Positions 8,868-17,406 of a DNA stretch of 64,000 bases are shown piece after piece. The stretch lies in the NCBI RefSeq assembly GCF_019038595.1, contig NZ_JAHOPF010000003.1, forward strand, positions 1 to 64,000. Reading direction: 5' to 3'. The stretch comes from Kaistella soli (GTDB lineage Bacteria > Bacteroidota > Bacteroidia > Flavobacteriales > Weeksellaceae). The translations under genes were made by a program, and so were the position numbers. The stretch's first letter is position 1. Every line of letters begins with the position of its first letter. Under the pieces are notes generated by a model. The model ran no database searches and was not told the DNA's origin. It saw nothing but the letters and a program-made list of their open reading frames with translations.

Positions 8868-9080
8868 GAATTTCCGATCGCGTGTTTGTTTAAATCAGGT
8901 CAATCGTAATAAGCAGGTAAATACCGTTTTTGTCCGCTGAAAAGATTTAAAATCGCCGTTTTCGGAAATTATGACTTAAAACACACGTAACCAGTTGTTT
9001 AATCCGGAAATTTTGTCTCGAAAAATAGTTAGAATTAAATAAAGAACACTTTTTGTGAATAATACTTTGATTAAAAATGA

Positions 9081-9111
9081 TTGATAACGATATTAAGAAT
9101 TCATAAATTTG
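9081..9111 (+). promoter_or_regulatory. promoter of clpB
   Basis: TTG at 9081-9083, a 20-base spacer, then TAAATTTG at 9104-9111: both vegetative Bacteroidota promoter boxes are at standard spacing. The start codon is 41 bases downstream. The rest of 8868-9080, between paaE and clpB, shows nothing I recognise. Confidence 0.8.
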
Positions 9112-9152
9112 TATGGGTTCTTAATATTTTCTGAAAACTAAAAATTATTAAT

Positions 9153-11756
9153 ATGAACTTAAATCAATATACCGTAAAATCTCAGGAAGCCATCCAAAAA
9201 GCACAACAGGTTGCAATGGAATTCGGCAACCAAAGTATTGAACCTCAACATTTGCTTGAAGGAATTTTTCAGGTAGATGAAAATATTTCTGAATTCTTAA
9301 TGAAGAAATCAGAAGCTGAACTTAGTCTGGTAAGGGAAAGAAACCGTGAAAATATCGAGAAACTTCCGAAAGTGGAAGGCGGAAATATTTATCTTTCACA
9401 GTCCGCCAACAGGGTTTTGCTTGACGCACCAAATGTCGCCAAAAAAATGGGTGACGAATTTGTAACGATAGAACATCTTTGGCTTTCTATATTGGAGGTG
9501 AATTCTGACGTATCGAAAATGCTGAAGGATATGGGCGTAACCAAAAAAGGTCTGGAGACCGCAATCAATGAGCTCCGCAAAGGATCAAAAGCGACATCAG
9601 CAAGCTCCGAAGAAACGTATCAGAGTTTAAATAAATACGCGAAAAATTTCAACGAACTCGCTGCGGAAGGCAAACTGGATCCTGTTATCGGCCGTGATGA
9701 AGAAATCCGCAGAGTTTTGCAGATCCTTTCCCGAAGAACCAAAAATAACCCGATTCTTATCGGTGAACCCGGTGTTGGTAAAACAGCTATCGCAGAAGGA
9801 ATCGCGCATAGGATTATCTCCGGCGATATCCCTGAAAACCTGATGGATAAAACCTTGTATTCACTGGATATGGGCGCATTAATTGCCGGCGCAAAATACA
9901 AAGGTGAGTTTGAAGAAAGACTGAAATCGGTCATCAATGAAGTGATAAAATCTGAAGGACAGATTATTTTGTTCATCGATGAAATTCACACTTTAGTCGG
10001 CGCAGGTGGAGGTGAAGGCGCAATGGATGCGGCGAATATCCTTAAACCGGCATTGGCAAGAGGCGAACTGAGAGCAATAGGCGCAACGACTTTAAATGAA
10101 TACCAGAAATATTTCGAAAAAGACAAAGCACTGGAAAGACGTTTCCAGAAGGTTATGGTGGAAGAGCCTGATACAGAATCGGCTATTTCCATTCTGCGCG
10201 GAATTAAAGATAAATATGAAGCGCATCATAAAGTGCGAATCAAAGACGAAGCGATTATTGCTGCAGTGGAACAGTCTCAGCGTTATATTTCTGACCGTTT
10301 TTTACCGGATAAAGCAATTGATCTGATCGATGAAGCTTCAGCAAAATTAAGAATGGAAATCAATTCAAAGCCTGAAGAACTGGATGTTTTGGACAGAAAA
10401 CTGATGCAGATGGAAATTGAGCTGGCTGCTATTTCAAGGGAAGGTAATGAGGTGAAGATTAATCACCTGAAAGAAGATATTTCAAAAGTTTCGGAGCAGC
10501 GCAACGAGATCAATGCAAAATGGCTTAAAGAAAAACAGAAGTCCGAAGATTTAACCTCGATCAAAAAAGATATTGAAGCTTTAAAACTGGAAGCGGAACG
10601 AGCATCAAGAATTGGTGATTACGCAAAAGTTGCTGAAATACAGTACGGAAAAATAAAAGAAAAAGAAGCCGATCTGCACAAACTAGAACTCGAAATGCAG
10701 AACAATCTGAATGAACTGATCAAAGAGGAAGTAACCGCTGAAAATATCTCCGAAGTTATTTCGAAATGGACGGGTATTCCTGTGACCAAACTTCTGCAGA
10801 GCGAAAAAGAAAAATTGCTGCATTTGGAAGACGAACTTCATAAAAGAGTAGTGGGACAGGATGAAGCGATTGAAGCTGTTGCTGATGCGATCCGCAGAAA
10901 CAGAGCCGGCCTCAACGACGAGAAGAAGCCGATCGGATCTTTTCTGTTTCTCGGAACGACCGGTGTAGGAAAAACGGAACTGGCGAAAGCACTAGCGGAA
11001 TTGCTGTTCGATGACGAAAATAACATGACCAGAATTGATATGAGCGAATATCAGGAAAGGCATTCGGTTTCCCGTTTGGTTGGTGCTCCTCCGGGATATG
11101 TGGGTTATGATGAAGGTGGGCAGCTGACCGAAGCTGTTCGCAGAAGACCTTATTCTGTGGTGCTTCTGGATGAAATTGAAAAAGCGCATCCCGATGTTTT
11201 CAATACTTTGCTGCAGGTTTTGGATGACGGAAGACTGACGGATAATAAAGGAAGAGTGGTAAATTTTAAAAATTCAATTGTTATTATGACCTCCAATCTC
11301 GGTTCCCAGCTGATTCAGGAACGTTTTGATCTCGCTGATCATGACGAAAATGACGATATTGATGAAAAAACACTGATCCAGACAAAGGACGATGTTTTTT
11401 CCTTACTAAAACAGACTTTAAGACCTGAATTTTTGAACAGGATTGATGAGGTAGTGCTATTCCAGCCTTTAAACAGAAAAGAGATCGGAAAGATTGTACA
11501 TTATCAGTTACGCGGATTCAATAAAATGCTGGAAAAACGCGGAATTTTTATGACTGCAACCGATGATGCGATCGATTATATTATGACCAAAGGTTACGAT
11601 CCGGCTTTCGGAGCGCGGCCACTAAAAAGGGTTTTGCAGCAGGAGGTACTCAATAAATTATCAAAAGAAATCCTTGCCGGCAAAGTAAATGACGGTGACC
11701 GGATTACGCTTGATTATTTTGAAGAAAGCGGTTTGGTCTTTAGAAAAACAGAATAA
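9153..11756 (+). CDS. clpB: ATP-dependent disaggregase chaperone ClpB
   Basis: Hsp100 ring ATPase that pulls apart aggregates together with DnaK. The 867 residues hold a Clp N-domain (1-145), AAA1 with Walker A GEPGVGKTA (204-212) and LFIDEIHTLVGAG, a coiled-coil M-domain (about 400-530, EIELAAISRE and following), and AAA2 with GTTGVGKTE (601-609), LLDEIEKAHPDVFN and FGARPLKR. The M-domain marks ClpB rather than ClpA or ClpC. It appears to be a single-gene unit with its own promoter and a strong terminator. No CIRCE-like inverted repeat was noticed. Confidence 0.98.
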   Translation: MNLNQYTVKSQEAIQKAQQVAMEFGNQSIEPQHLLEGIFQVDENISEFLMKKSEAELSLVRERNRENIEKLPKVEGGNIYLSQSANRVLLDAPNVAKKMGDEFVTIEHLWLSILEVNSDVSKMLKDMGVTKKGLETAINELRKGSKATSASSEETYQSLNKYAKNFNELAAEGKLDPVIGRDEEIRRVLQILSRRTKNNPILIGEPGVGKTAIAEGIAHRIISGDIPENLMDKTLYSLDMGALIAGAKYKGEFEERLKSVINEVIKSEGQIILFIDEIHTLVGAGGGEGAMDAANILKPALARGELRAIGATTLNEYQKYFEKDKALERRFQKVMVEEPDTESAISILRGIKDKYEAHHKVRIKDEAIIAAVEQSQRYISDRFLPDKAIDLIDEASAKLRMEINSKPEELDVLDRKLMQMEIELAAISREGNEVKINHLKEDISKVSEQRNEINAKWLKEKQKSEDLTSIKKDIEALKLEAERASRIGDYAKVAEIQYGKIKEKEADLHKLELEMQNNLNELIKEEVTAENISEVISKWTGIPVTKLLQSEKEKLLHLEDELHKRVVGQDEAIEAVADAIRRNRAGLNDEKKPIGSFLFLGTTGVGKTELAKALAELLFDDENNMTRIDMSEYQERHSVSRLVGAPPGYVGYDEGGQLTEAVRRRPYSVVLLDEIEKAHPDVFNTLLQVLDDGRLTDNKGRVVNFKNSIVIMTSNLGSQLIQERFDLADHDENDDIDEKTLIQTKDDVFSLLKQTLRPEFLNRIDEVVLFQPLNRKEIGKIVHYQLRGFNKMLEKRGIFMTATDDAIDYIMTKGYDPAFGARPLKRVLQQEVLNKLSKEILAGKVNDGDRITLDYFEESGLVFRKTE

Positions 11757-11831
11757 TATTTTAATAAGGAAAAATAAATCCTTAAAAACTCCGTTACATA
11801 TTAGAATTTTTTTTTCATCATTTGTGTTTTT

Positions 11832-11868
11832 GAAAATCCACCAAATATTTTGGTGGATTTTCTTTTTG
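11832..11868 (+). terminator. clpB terminator (hairpin unit 1)
   Basis: A perfect 14-bp stem (11832-11845 with 11849-11862) has a 3-base loop and is followed by CTTTTTG. It lies 75 bases after the clpB stop. Confidence 0.85.
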
Positions 11869-12005
11869 TTTGATGAATTGGAGTTACAAACGATTATTTT
11901 AATTCAGCTGGAAAATATCGGTTAAAGTTTAACTTGATTTAACATATTATTGCATGAAATTTGATAGATCAAACACGAAATTTAATTTCAACATTTGTGT
12001 TTTTG

Positions 12006-12040
12006 GAATCCACTGCTTACTCGCAGTGGATTCTTTATTT
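12006..12040 (+). terminator. terminator-like hairpin (unit 2)
   Basis: An 11-bp perfect stem GAATCCACTGC/GCAGTGGATTC with a 6-base loop, then TTTATTT. No gene ends upstream of it, so it could end a small RNA starting after unit 1. Confidence 0.6.
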
Positions 12041-12179
12041 ATCTGATTTTCAACAGTAATGATTCAAACTGAGATAATATATGAAATTATATTTTGCTAT
12101 GTCCGAAATATTACTTTCCTTTGCCCTATTCTAATGCTTCAATAGCAAGAGAATAAATTTTTTTTCATCATTTGTGTTT

Positions 12180-12211
12180 ATCCACCGGAGTCATCCGGTG
12201 GATTTTTTTAT
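12180..12211 (+). terminator. terminator-like hairpin (unit 3)
   Basis: A 10-bp perfect stem ATCCACCGGA/TCCGGTGGAT with a 4-base loop, then a T-run on the plus strand. It touches the 3' end of the converging gene at 12208, but the T-run orientation serves plus-strand transcripts. Confidence 0.6.
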
Positions 12212-13041
12212 TGCATGAATTTCAGTTCTGCCATCACCGGAAAATGGTCGGAAGGATACAAAAGGTTTTCCCGTCTGTCATTGATGGTTCTGATGGTTTC
12301 GCATTCGAAATGTTTCACAAAAATATAATCTATTCTCTCTTTTGGAACGGTATTAATATCAAAAGCAGTGAAGGTTCCCACAGGTCCGTAATGCGGTTTT
12401 TTCGAATGATAAAAAGTGTCATTTAAATTCTCAGAAAGGATTTTTATGGGCTCACTTTTATCCGTTAAATTAAAATCTCCTGTTAACACGACAGGCAGGT
12501 TTTGAGGATTAAAAGCTTTGATCTTTTTCAGAATTAATTTTGACGAATTTTCTCTCGCACCATCGCCAATATGATCGAAATGAACATTAAAAGCCCAAAA
12601 CTTCTTACCGCCCTTTTTCGTTTTAAAAAGAGCATATGTGCAGACTCTGTTGTAAGCAGCGTCCCAGCCTTTTGAGGGTTTTTCAGGTGTTTCGCTTAGC
12701 CAGAAAGTTCCCGATTGCAGAACCTGTAGTTTTTGGGTATCGTAGAAAATGGCTGAATATTCACCTTTATTAGCTCCGTCATCACGTCCAACGCCTACAA
12801 AGTCATAATTTTTAAGACCTGTTTTGATGTCCGCCATTTGTTGCGGAACCGCTTCCTGAACTCCGAAAAAATCGGGATGATAATAATCCAGCAGTTTCAA
12901 AGCGTCAGATTTTCTGTTGTCCCAGGAATTTTCTTTGTCTGATTCTAAAGAAAGCCTGATGTTGAAAGTCATCACTTTTAAATTTTGAGCATTGAAATTT
13001 ACCGTGAGAAAAGTAGCGAGTACAAGGATTAAATTCTTCAT
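12208..13041 (-). CDS. secreted endonuclease/exonuclease/phosphatase-fold protein
   Basis: Predicted exported metal-dependent phosphoesterase of the EEP (DNase I-like) superfamily. A signal peptide (MKNLILVLATFLTVNFNAQ) is followed by fold motifs MTFNIRLS, FGVQEAV, NVHFDHIGDGARENS, VVLTGDFNLTDKSEP and, at the end, the catalytic SDHFPVMAEL. The length is 277 residues. The substrate, whether nucleic acid, phospholipid or sugar phosphate, cannot be told from sequence. It is monocistronic and converges on the hairpin array after clpB. Confidence 0.88.
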   Translation of the reverse strand: MKNLILVLATFLTVNFNAQNLKVMTFNIRLSLESDKENSWDNRKSDALKLLDYYHPDFFGVQEAVPQQMADIKTGLKNYDFVGVGRDDGANKGEYSAIFYDTQKLQVLQSGTFWLSETPEKPSKGWDAAYNRVCTYALFKTKKGGKKFWAFNVHFDHIGDGARENSSKLILKKIKAFNPQNLPVVLTGDFNLTDKSEPIKILSENLNDTFYHSKKPHYGPVGTFTAFDINTVPKERIDYIFVKHFECETIRTINDRRENLLYPSDHFPVMAELKFMQ

Positions 13042-13140
13042 TTTTTGTTGGATTTAAAGACTTTAAAGGTAGAAATTTTAAAACTTTTATTCCGGAATAT
13101 AGCGTGTTTTCTTAAAATAGAACAATTCAATTAGTTTCCT

Positions 13141-13148
13141 TACTTTTG
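13141..13148 (+). promoter_or_regulatory. -7 box of ABC-F gene promoter
   Basis: TACTTTTG followed by CACC matches TAnnTTTG, 37 bases before the ATG. No clear -33 TTG is present. Confidence 0.6.
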
Positions 13149-13185
13149 CACCTCGAAAATACTCATTACTAATTGCTTAATATAT

Positions 13186-15108
13186 ATGTTATCAGTTCAA
13201 GGTTTAGGTCTTCATCATTCAGGGAATTATCTTTTCCAAAATGTAAATTTTACCATTAAAAAAGATGATAAGATTGGTCTTGTCGGTAAAAACGGTGCAG
13301 GAAAATCTACGCTGCTCAAAATGTTAACCGGCGAAATCAATTTCTATGAAGGGAATATCGTTCCGGAAGGAAATATTACCATTGGATTCCTGAAACAGGA
13401 TCTTGATTTTGTGAAGGGACGTACCGTTTGGGACGAAACTCTGCAGGCTTTTGAACAGATCAACGCAATGAAAAACGAGTTGGATGAGGTGAATCATCAG
13501 CTGGTTACCAGAACTGATTATGAAAGCGATTCTTACGAGAATTTGATTCATAAAATGACCGAATTGAATGATCTTTTAATGCATCACGATGCCTACAATC
13601 TGGAAGGTGATGTAGAAAAAGTTTTGTTAGGTTTAGGTTTTAAAGCCGATGATTTTCATAAAATTACTGATGAATTTTCCGGAGGATGGAGAATGAGGAT
13701 CGAACTTGCAAAACTGCTTCTTCAGAAGAATGATCTGATGCTTCTCGATGAGCCTACGAATCACTTGGATATGGAGTCGATCATCTGGCTTGAGGAGTTT
13801 CTGAAAGACTATCCGGGCGCTATCGTTTTGGTGAGTCACGATAAACAGTTTATGACTTCCGTCTGTAACAGGACTTTCGACATCAACAATAAAAAAGTTG
13901 ATGATTACAAAGCGAATTATACAAAATATCTTGAATTAAGCAAAGAACGTAAAGAAAAACTTACGCAGGCAAAGAAAAATCAGGATGTGGAAATCAAGCA
14001 GATGGAAGATAACATCAACCGTTTCCGCGCTTCGGCAACCAAATCATCTTTCGCGCAGTCTTTAATTAAGAAACTCGATAAAATCGAAAGAATTGAAATC
14101 GATAACGAAGATGTTTCCAAATTCAATATCCGTTTTGTACAGTCTGTTGTGCCTGGGAAAGTAATTTTCGAAGCTAAAAATTTAGGTAAAGCTTACGGAC
14201 ACAAACAGGTTTTCGATAAAGTTGATTTCTTTGTAGAACGTGGTGACAGAATCGCGCTTCTTGGGCAGAACGGACAGGGAAAAACAACTTTGGCTAAGAT
14301 TCTTTCCGGGGAAATTAAAGATTATTCAGGTGAGTGGAATCTTGGTCATAACGTGAACATCGGCTATTTCGCGCAGAATCAGGAAGAGGTTTTAACACCG
14401 AATAAAACGGTTCTGGAGGAAGCGGAAGACGCTGCAACCGAAGAAACCCGCCCGAGAGTCCGCGACTTGTTGGGAAGCTTTCTTTTCCAGGGTGATGATG
14501 TTCAGAAAAAGACGAAAGTGCTTTCCGGAGGGGAAAGAAACCGTTTAGCGTTGTGTAAATTGCTGCTTCGGCCTTTCAATACGCTGATCATGGATGAGCC
14601 GACGAATCACCTTGATATTCAGTCCAAAGAAATTATCAAACTTGCGCTTCAGAAATTTGAAGGAACCTTAATCGTAATTTCTCACGACAGAGAATTTTTA
14701 CAGGGACTGAGCGACAAAATATTTGAATTCCGCGATGGAAGAATGAAGGAGTTTTTAGGAGACGTCAATGAATATCTGGAATTCCGTCAGAAAGAAAGTA
14801 TCCGCGAGGTTTCTGCCGAGAAATCGAAACTGCAGGAATTACGAAACGAACCTGTTGCAGAAAAAGTGGTTGAAAAACCGGTAGAAAAGAAAACCGTGAT
14901 TGTTTCCAAAGATCAGAAGGTAATTCAGAACAAAATCAAGAAAGTTGAAGAGAAAATCGCAGAACTTGAACTGAAGATCGAGGAAATGGAGGCAACTTTT
15001 ACCAAAGAAAATCCGTCCGAGGAAGTTTTGGAAAAATACAATAACCAAAAAGCTGAGCTTGATCTGGCTTTGCAGGAATGGGAATTTCTGGGCACGCAGC
15101 TGGATTAA
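13186..15108 (+). CDS. ABC-F family ATP-binding protein
   Basis: Soluble twin-ATPase of the ABC-F class, which acts on ribosomes rather than in transport. The first cassette has GKNGAGKSTLLK, SGGWRMRIEL and LDEPTNHLD; the second has GQNGQGKTTLAK, LSGGERNRLALCKLL and MDEPTNHLD. A linker rich in Lys and Glu joins them, and a charged coiled coil fills residues 540-640, as in Uup/YdiF-type members. There are no membrane segments. The exact subfamily cannot be fixed by eye, and an antibiotic-resistance role is not indicated. Confidence 0.9.
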   Translation: MLSVQGLGLHHSGNYLFQNVNFTIKKDDKIGLVGKNGAGKSTLLKMLTGEINFYEGNIVPEGNITIGFLKQDLDFVKGRTVWDETLQAFEQINAMKNELDEVNHQLVTRTDYESDSYENLIHKMTELNDLLMHHDAYNLEGDVEKVLLGLGFKADDFHKITDEFSGGWRMRIELAKLLLQKNDLMLLDEPTNHLDMESIIWLEEFLKDYPGAIVLVSHDKQFMTSVCNRTFDINNKKVDDYKANYTKYLELSKERKEKLTQAKKNQDVEIKQMEDNINRFRASATKSSFAQSLIKKLDKIERIEIDNEDVSKFNIRFVQSVVPGKVIFEAKNLGKAYGHKQVFDKVDFFVERGDRIALLGQNGQGKTTLAKILSGEIKDYSGEWNLGHNVNIGYFAQNQEEVLTPNKTVLEEAEDAATEETRPRVRDLLGSFLFQGDDVQKKTKVLSGGERNRLALCKLLLRPFNTLIMDEPTNHLDIQSKEIIKLALQKFEGTLIVISHDREFLQGLSDKIFEFRDGRMKEFLGDVNEYLEFRQKESIREVSAEKSKLQELRNEPVAEKVVEKPVEKKTVIVSKDQKVIQNKIKKVEEKIAELELKIEEMEATFTKENPSEEVLEKYNNQKAELDLALQEWEFLGTQLD

Positions 15109-15133
15109 AGCTATCGCAGCAAATTTATAAATC

Positions 15134-15162
15134 ATCACCGAAATTTATCGGTGATTTTTTTT
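15134..15162 (+). terminator. terminator after ABC-F gene
   Basis: An 8-bp stem ATCACCGA/TCGGTGAT (15134-15141 with 15148-15155) followed by a run of eight T, 25 bases after the stop codon. Confidence 0.9.
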
Positions 15163-15222
15163 GTTCTTTCAGAGTGACAAAAAGTTGCGTTCGCTTTCCT
15201 CGTCTTACAGCCAAAAATCCCT

Positions 15223-15230
15223 ATATTTGG
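15223..15230 (+). promoter_or_regulatory. -7 box of HMG-CoA reductase promoter
   Basis: TATATTTG lies 17 bases upstream of the ATG at 15248, implying a very short leader. This shows that the longer reading frame from 15161 is not the translated start. Confidence 0.7.
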
Positions 15231-15247
15231 ACTTTAATCCTATTTCC

Positions 15248-16579
15248 ATGAATCACAGTCCTGTAGAAGGTTTTTCTAAACTTTCAAAACAAAGAAAAAT
15301 CGATTGGCTCATCAAAGAATATCTTAATGACGACCGCAGTTACGAGCAGATTTTACAGCAATACTGGAATGGCGATACAACGCTTCAGAAACTTCACGAA
15401 GAGTTTTCCGAAAATACAATTTCCAACTTTTACATGCCGTACGGAATCGCACCCAATTTCCTTATCGATGGTAAACTGCTTGCGTTGCCTATGGCGGTCG
15501 AGGAAAGTTCGGTCGTTGCAGCAGCTTCAAAAGCCGCTAAATTCTGGATTGATAAAGGCGGTTTCAAAACGACCATCATTAATACTAAAAAATTAGGTCA
15601 CACCCATTTTATTCTGGATGTGGAACCTCATAAACTGCAGCATTTTTTCAATTTTAAACTGAAGAAAAGACTGTTTGAAGCAACAGAGGAAATCACCAAA
15701 AACATGAGAAACCGTGGCGGCGGAATATTAAACATCCGTCTCATTGATAAAACTGCGGATCTTGAAAACTATTTCCAGCTGAAAGCCAGTTTCGATACTG
15801 TCGATTCTATGGGGGCTAATTTCATCAACTCCTGCCTGGAGCAATTCGGGAAAACTTTGAAAGAAGAAGTAGCGAATGAAGAAGCTTTCACTCAGCAGGA
15901 AAAAGATTCTCTGCAGATTGTGATGAATATTCTGTCGAATTTCACACCTGACTGTATCGTCAGAGCTGAGGTTTCCTGTAAAATTGAAGATCTGAAAGAC
16001 GACAGCGGCATCTCCAATGAAGAATTTGCAACTAAATTTAAGAGAGCTGTAACGATTGCCGAAATCGAACCTTTCCGTGCAACTACACATAACAAAGGAA
16101 TTATGAACGGTGTTGACGCTGTGGTAATCGCGACCGGGAATGATTTTCGGGCTACAGCAGCCTGCGCTCATGCGTACGCAGCGAAGGACGGAAAATACAC
16201 CAGTTTGACACACTGCACGATTGACGACGGAATTTTCAGATTCTGGATTGATTTGCCGATTTCTGTCGGTGTTGTAGGCGGTTTAACGAATCTTCATCCG
16301 CTCGTGAAATTTTCGCTTGCGCTTTTAGGAAAGCCTTCCGCGCAGGAACTCATGAGTATTCTCGCGGTTTCAGGCCTGGCGCAGAACTTTGCGGCGCTGC
16401 GTTCTCTGGTAACTACGGGAATCCAGAAAGGTCATATGAAAATGCACCTGTTCAATATTTTGAATCAGTTAGGAGCTACTGATGAAGAAAAAAATCATTT
16501 CGTTACGTACTTTAAAGATAAAACCGTGACACATCACGAAGTGATTACGGAGTTCAATAATTTGAGAAACAAAAATTAG
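15248..16579 (+). CDS. hydroxymethylglutaryl-CoA reductase, class II
   Basis: Interconverts HMG-CoA and mevalonate. In flavobacteria it is expected to feed isoprenoid synthesis even though class II is often labelled degradative. In the 443 residues, catalytic Glu lies in PMAVEESSVVAAAS, the dimer-site motif reads DSMGANFINSCLEQFG, the catalytic Lys region is NKGIMNGVDAVVIATGND, and the class II catalytic His is in GHMKMHLFN near the C-terminus. I start at 15248 because the 29 residues upstream read through the -7 box. It opens a probable operon with four small or membrane-protein genes. Confidence 0.93.
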   Translation: MNHSPVEGFSKLSKQRKIDWLIKEYLNDDRSYEQILQQYWNGDTTLQKLHEEFSENTISNFYMPYGIAPNFLIDGKLLALPMAVEESSVVAAASKAAKFWIDKGGFKTTIINTKKLGHTHFILDVEPHKLQHFFNFKLKKRLFEATEEITKNMRNRGGGILNIRLIDKTADLENYFQLKASFDTVDSMGANFINSCLEQFGKTLKEEVANEEAFTQQEKDSLQIVMNILSNFTPDCIVRAEVSCKIEDLKDDSGISNEEFATKFKRAVTIAEIEPFRATTHNKGIMNGVDAVVIATGNDFRATAACAHAYAAKDGKYTSLTHCTIDDGIFRFWIDLPISVGVVGGLTNLHPLVKFSLALLGKPSAQELMSILAVSGLAQNFAALRSLVTTGIQKGHMKMHLFNILNQLGATDEEKNHFVTYFKDKTVTHHEVITEFNNLRNKN

Positions 16580-16582
16580 AAA

Positions 16583-16753
16583 GTGTTTCAACTGTTTTTA
16601 GGGCTGTTGCTTTTAATTTTCGGAGTCTTTCTGAAAACGACAAAAGATCAGGGATTTGCAAAATCGAAGAAATTTGCCTGGATGTTTATTGGAATTGGAA
16701 TTCTTTCAGTTATAGGGCAGTTATTAATCATGTATCAAAAAGGAGAATTATAA
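16583..16753 (+). CDS. small two-helix membrane protein
   Basis: A 56-residue frame starts with GTG three bases after the HMG-CoA reductase stop and ends one base before the next ATG. It shows two hydrophobic segments: LFLGLLLLIFGVFL (residues 4-17) and WMFIGIGILSVIGQLLIM (33-50), joined by a Lys-rich loop. The tight fit between neighbours and the hydrophobic pattern support a real gene. I do not recognise a family. Confidence 0.65.
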   Translation: MFQLFLGLLLLIFGVFLKTTKDQGFAKSKKFAWMFIGIGILSVIGQLLIMYQKGEL

Positions 16754-16754
16754 T

Positions 16755-17141
16755 ATGAAGACATTTACGTTAGTTGTCGGCGCGGTTTACGGACTGCTTT
16801 CCGTTATTTTAGGTGCATTCGGTGCGCACGCATTAAAGAAAGTTTTATCGGTGGAAAAACTCACGAGTTTCGAAACCGGGGTAAGATATCAAATGTATTC
16901 CGCATTGTTTTTACTCATTGTGGGTTATATTTTAAAATTCGAAACTCCTTCAGAAAAATGGATTTCCATTTTAATGATCGCAGGAACATTTATTTTTTCG
17001 TTCAGCATTTACCTGTTGGCGTTCAATGATGTTTCAGGTATGAATTTTAAATTTTTAGGACCCATTACCCCAATTGGCGGATTGATGATGATCATTTCAT
17101 GGGCGATGCTGATTTTTTATTTTCTGAAGAATAAAATTTAA
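16755..17141 (+). CDS. DUF423 family membrane protein
   Basis: A 128-residue inner-membrane protein with four predicted helices. The signature GAFGAHALKK (residues 21-30) and the following FETGVRYQMYSALFLL identify DUF423 (YgdD-like), whose role is unknown. It starts one base after the preceding small gene stops, so the two are probably translationally coupled. Confidence 0.9.
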   Translation: MKTFTLVVGAVYGLLSVILGAFGAHALKKVLSVEKLTSFETGVRYQMYSALFLLIVGYILKFETPSEKWISILMIAGTFIFSFSIYLLAFNDVSGMNFKFLGPITPIGGLMMIISWAMLIFYFLKNKI

Positions 17142-17143
17142 TA

Positions 17144-17404
17144 ATGTTCTTTTTCATCGCAGGAAACACCAAAAAATTAGTCGGTCAGGAAACCAGAAAA
17201 ATCAATAAAAACGGTTTTATGGTGAATGCCGAGATTAAAGTGTTCAAAAATTACATCACCTTATTTTTCATTCCGCTTATTCCTTTAGGAAAAAAGTACA
17301 GTATTTATATTCCGCATACTGATGAATATTACGAGACTGATTATTTTTCTAAAATGCCAGAGAATTATTTAGAAATCTGTAAGGAAGTCGGTAGAAAATT
17401 TTAA
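17144..17404 (+). CDS. zinc-ribbon-15-like small protein lacking the cysteines
   Basis: An 86-residue protein whose FFIAGNTKK start and central YITLFFIPLIPLGKKYSIYIP resemble the zinc-ribbon_15 family, in which a hydrophobic FIPL(I/F)P segment sits between two Cys pairs. Here both CxxC pairs are missing; the only cysteine is near the C-terminus. A role in the membrane or at its surface is possible. It lies 2 bases after the DUF423 gene and 2 before the transporter gene. Confidence 0.65.
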   Translation: MFFFIAGNTKKLVGQETRKINKNGFMVNAEIKVFKNYITLFFIPLIPLGKKYSIYIPHTDEYYETDYFSKMPENYLEICKEVGRKF

Positions 17405-17406
17405 AA

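Larger units (their letters stand above)
11806..12212 (+). repeat. three hairpin units at ~175-bp spacing
   Basis: Three copies of a composite motif occur at 11806-11868, 11979-12040 and 12152-12212. Each has a T-rich lead, CATTTGTGTTT (preceded by TCAT or TCAA), then a perfect stem whose base is always ATCCAC/GTGGAT, then a T-run. The stems start 174 bases apart both times (11832, 12006, 12180). Outer stem bases are conserved, while inner stems and loops differ. I see no gene in the two intervening stretches (about 11870-11978 and 12041-12151). Confidence 0.75.

Noticed and set aside
11870..12151. tRNA or known small RNA genes between hairpin units
   Set aside because: No cloverleaf, T-loop GTTCGA or other known RNA signature; promoter matches have wrong spacing.
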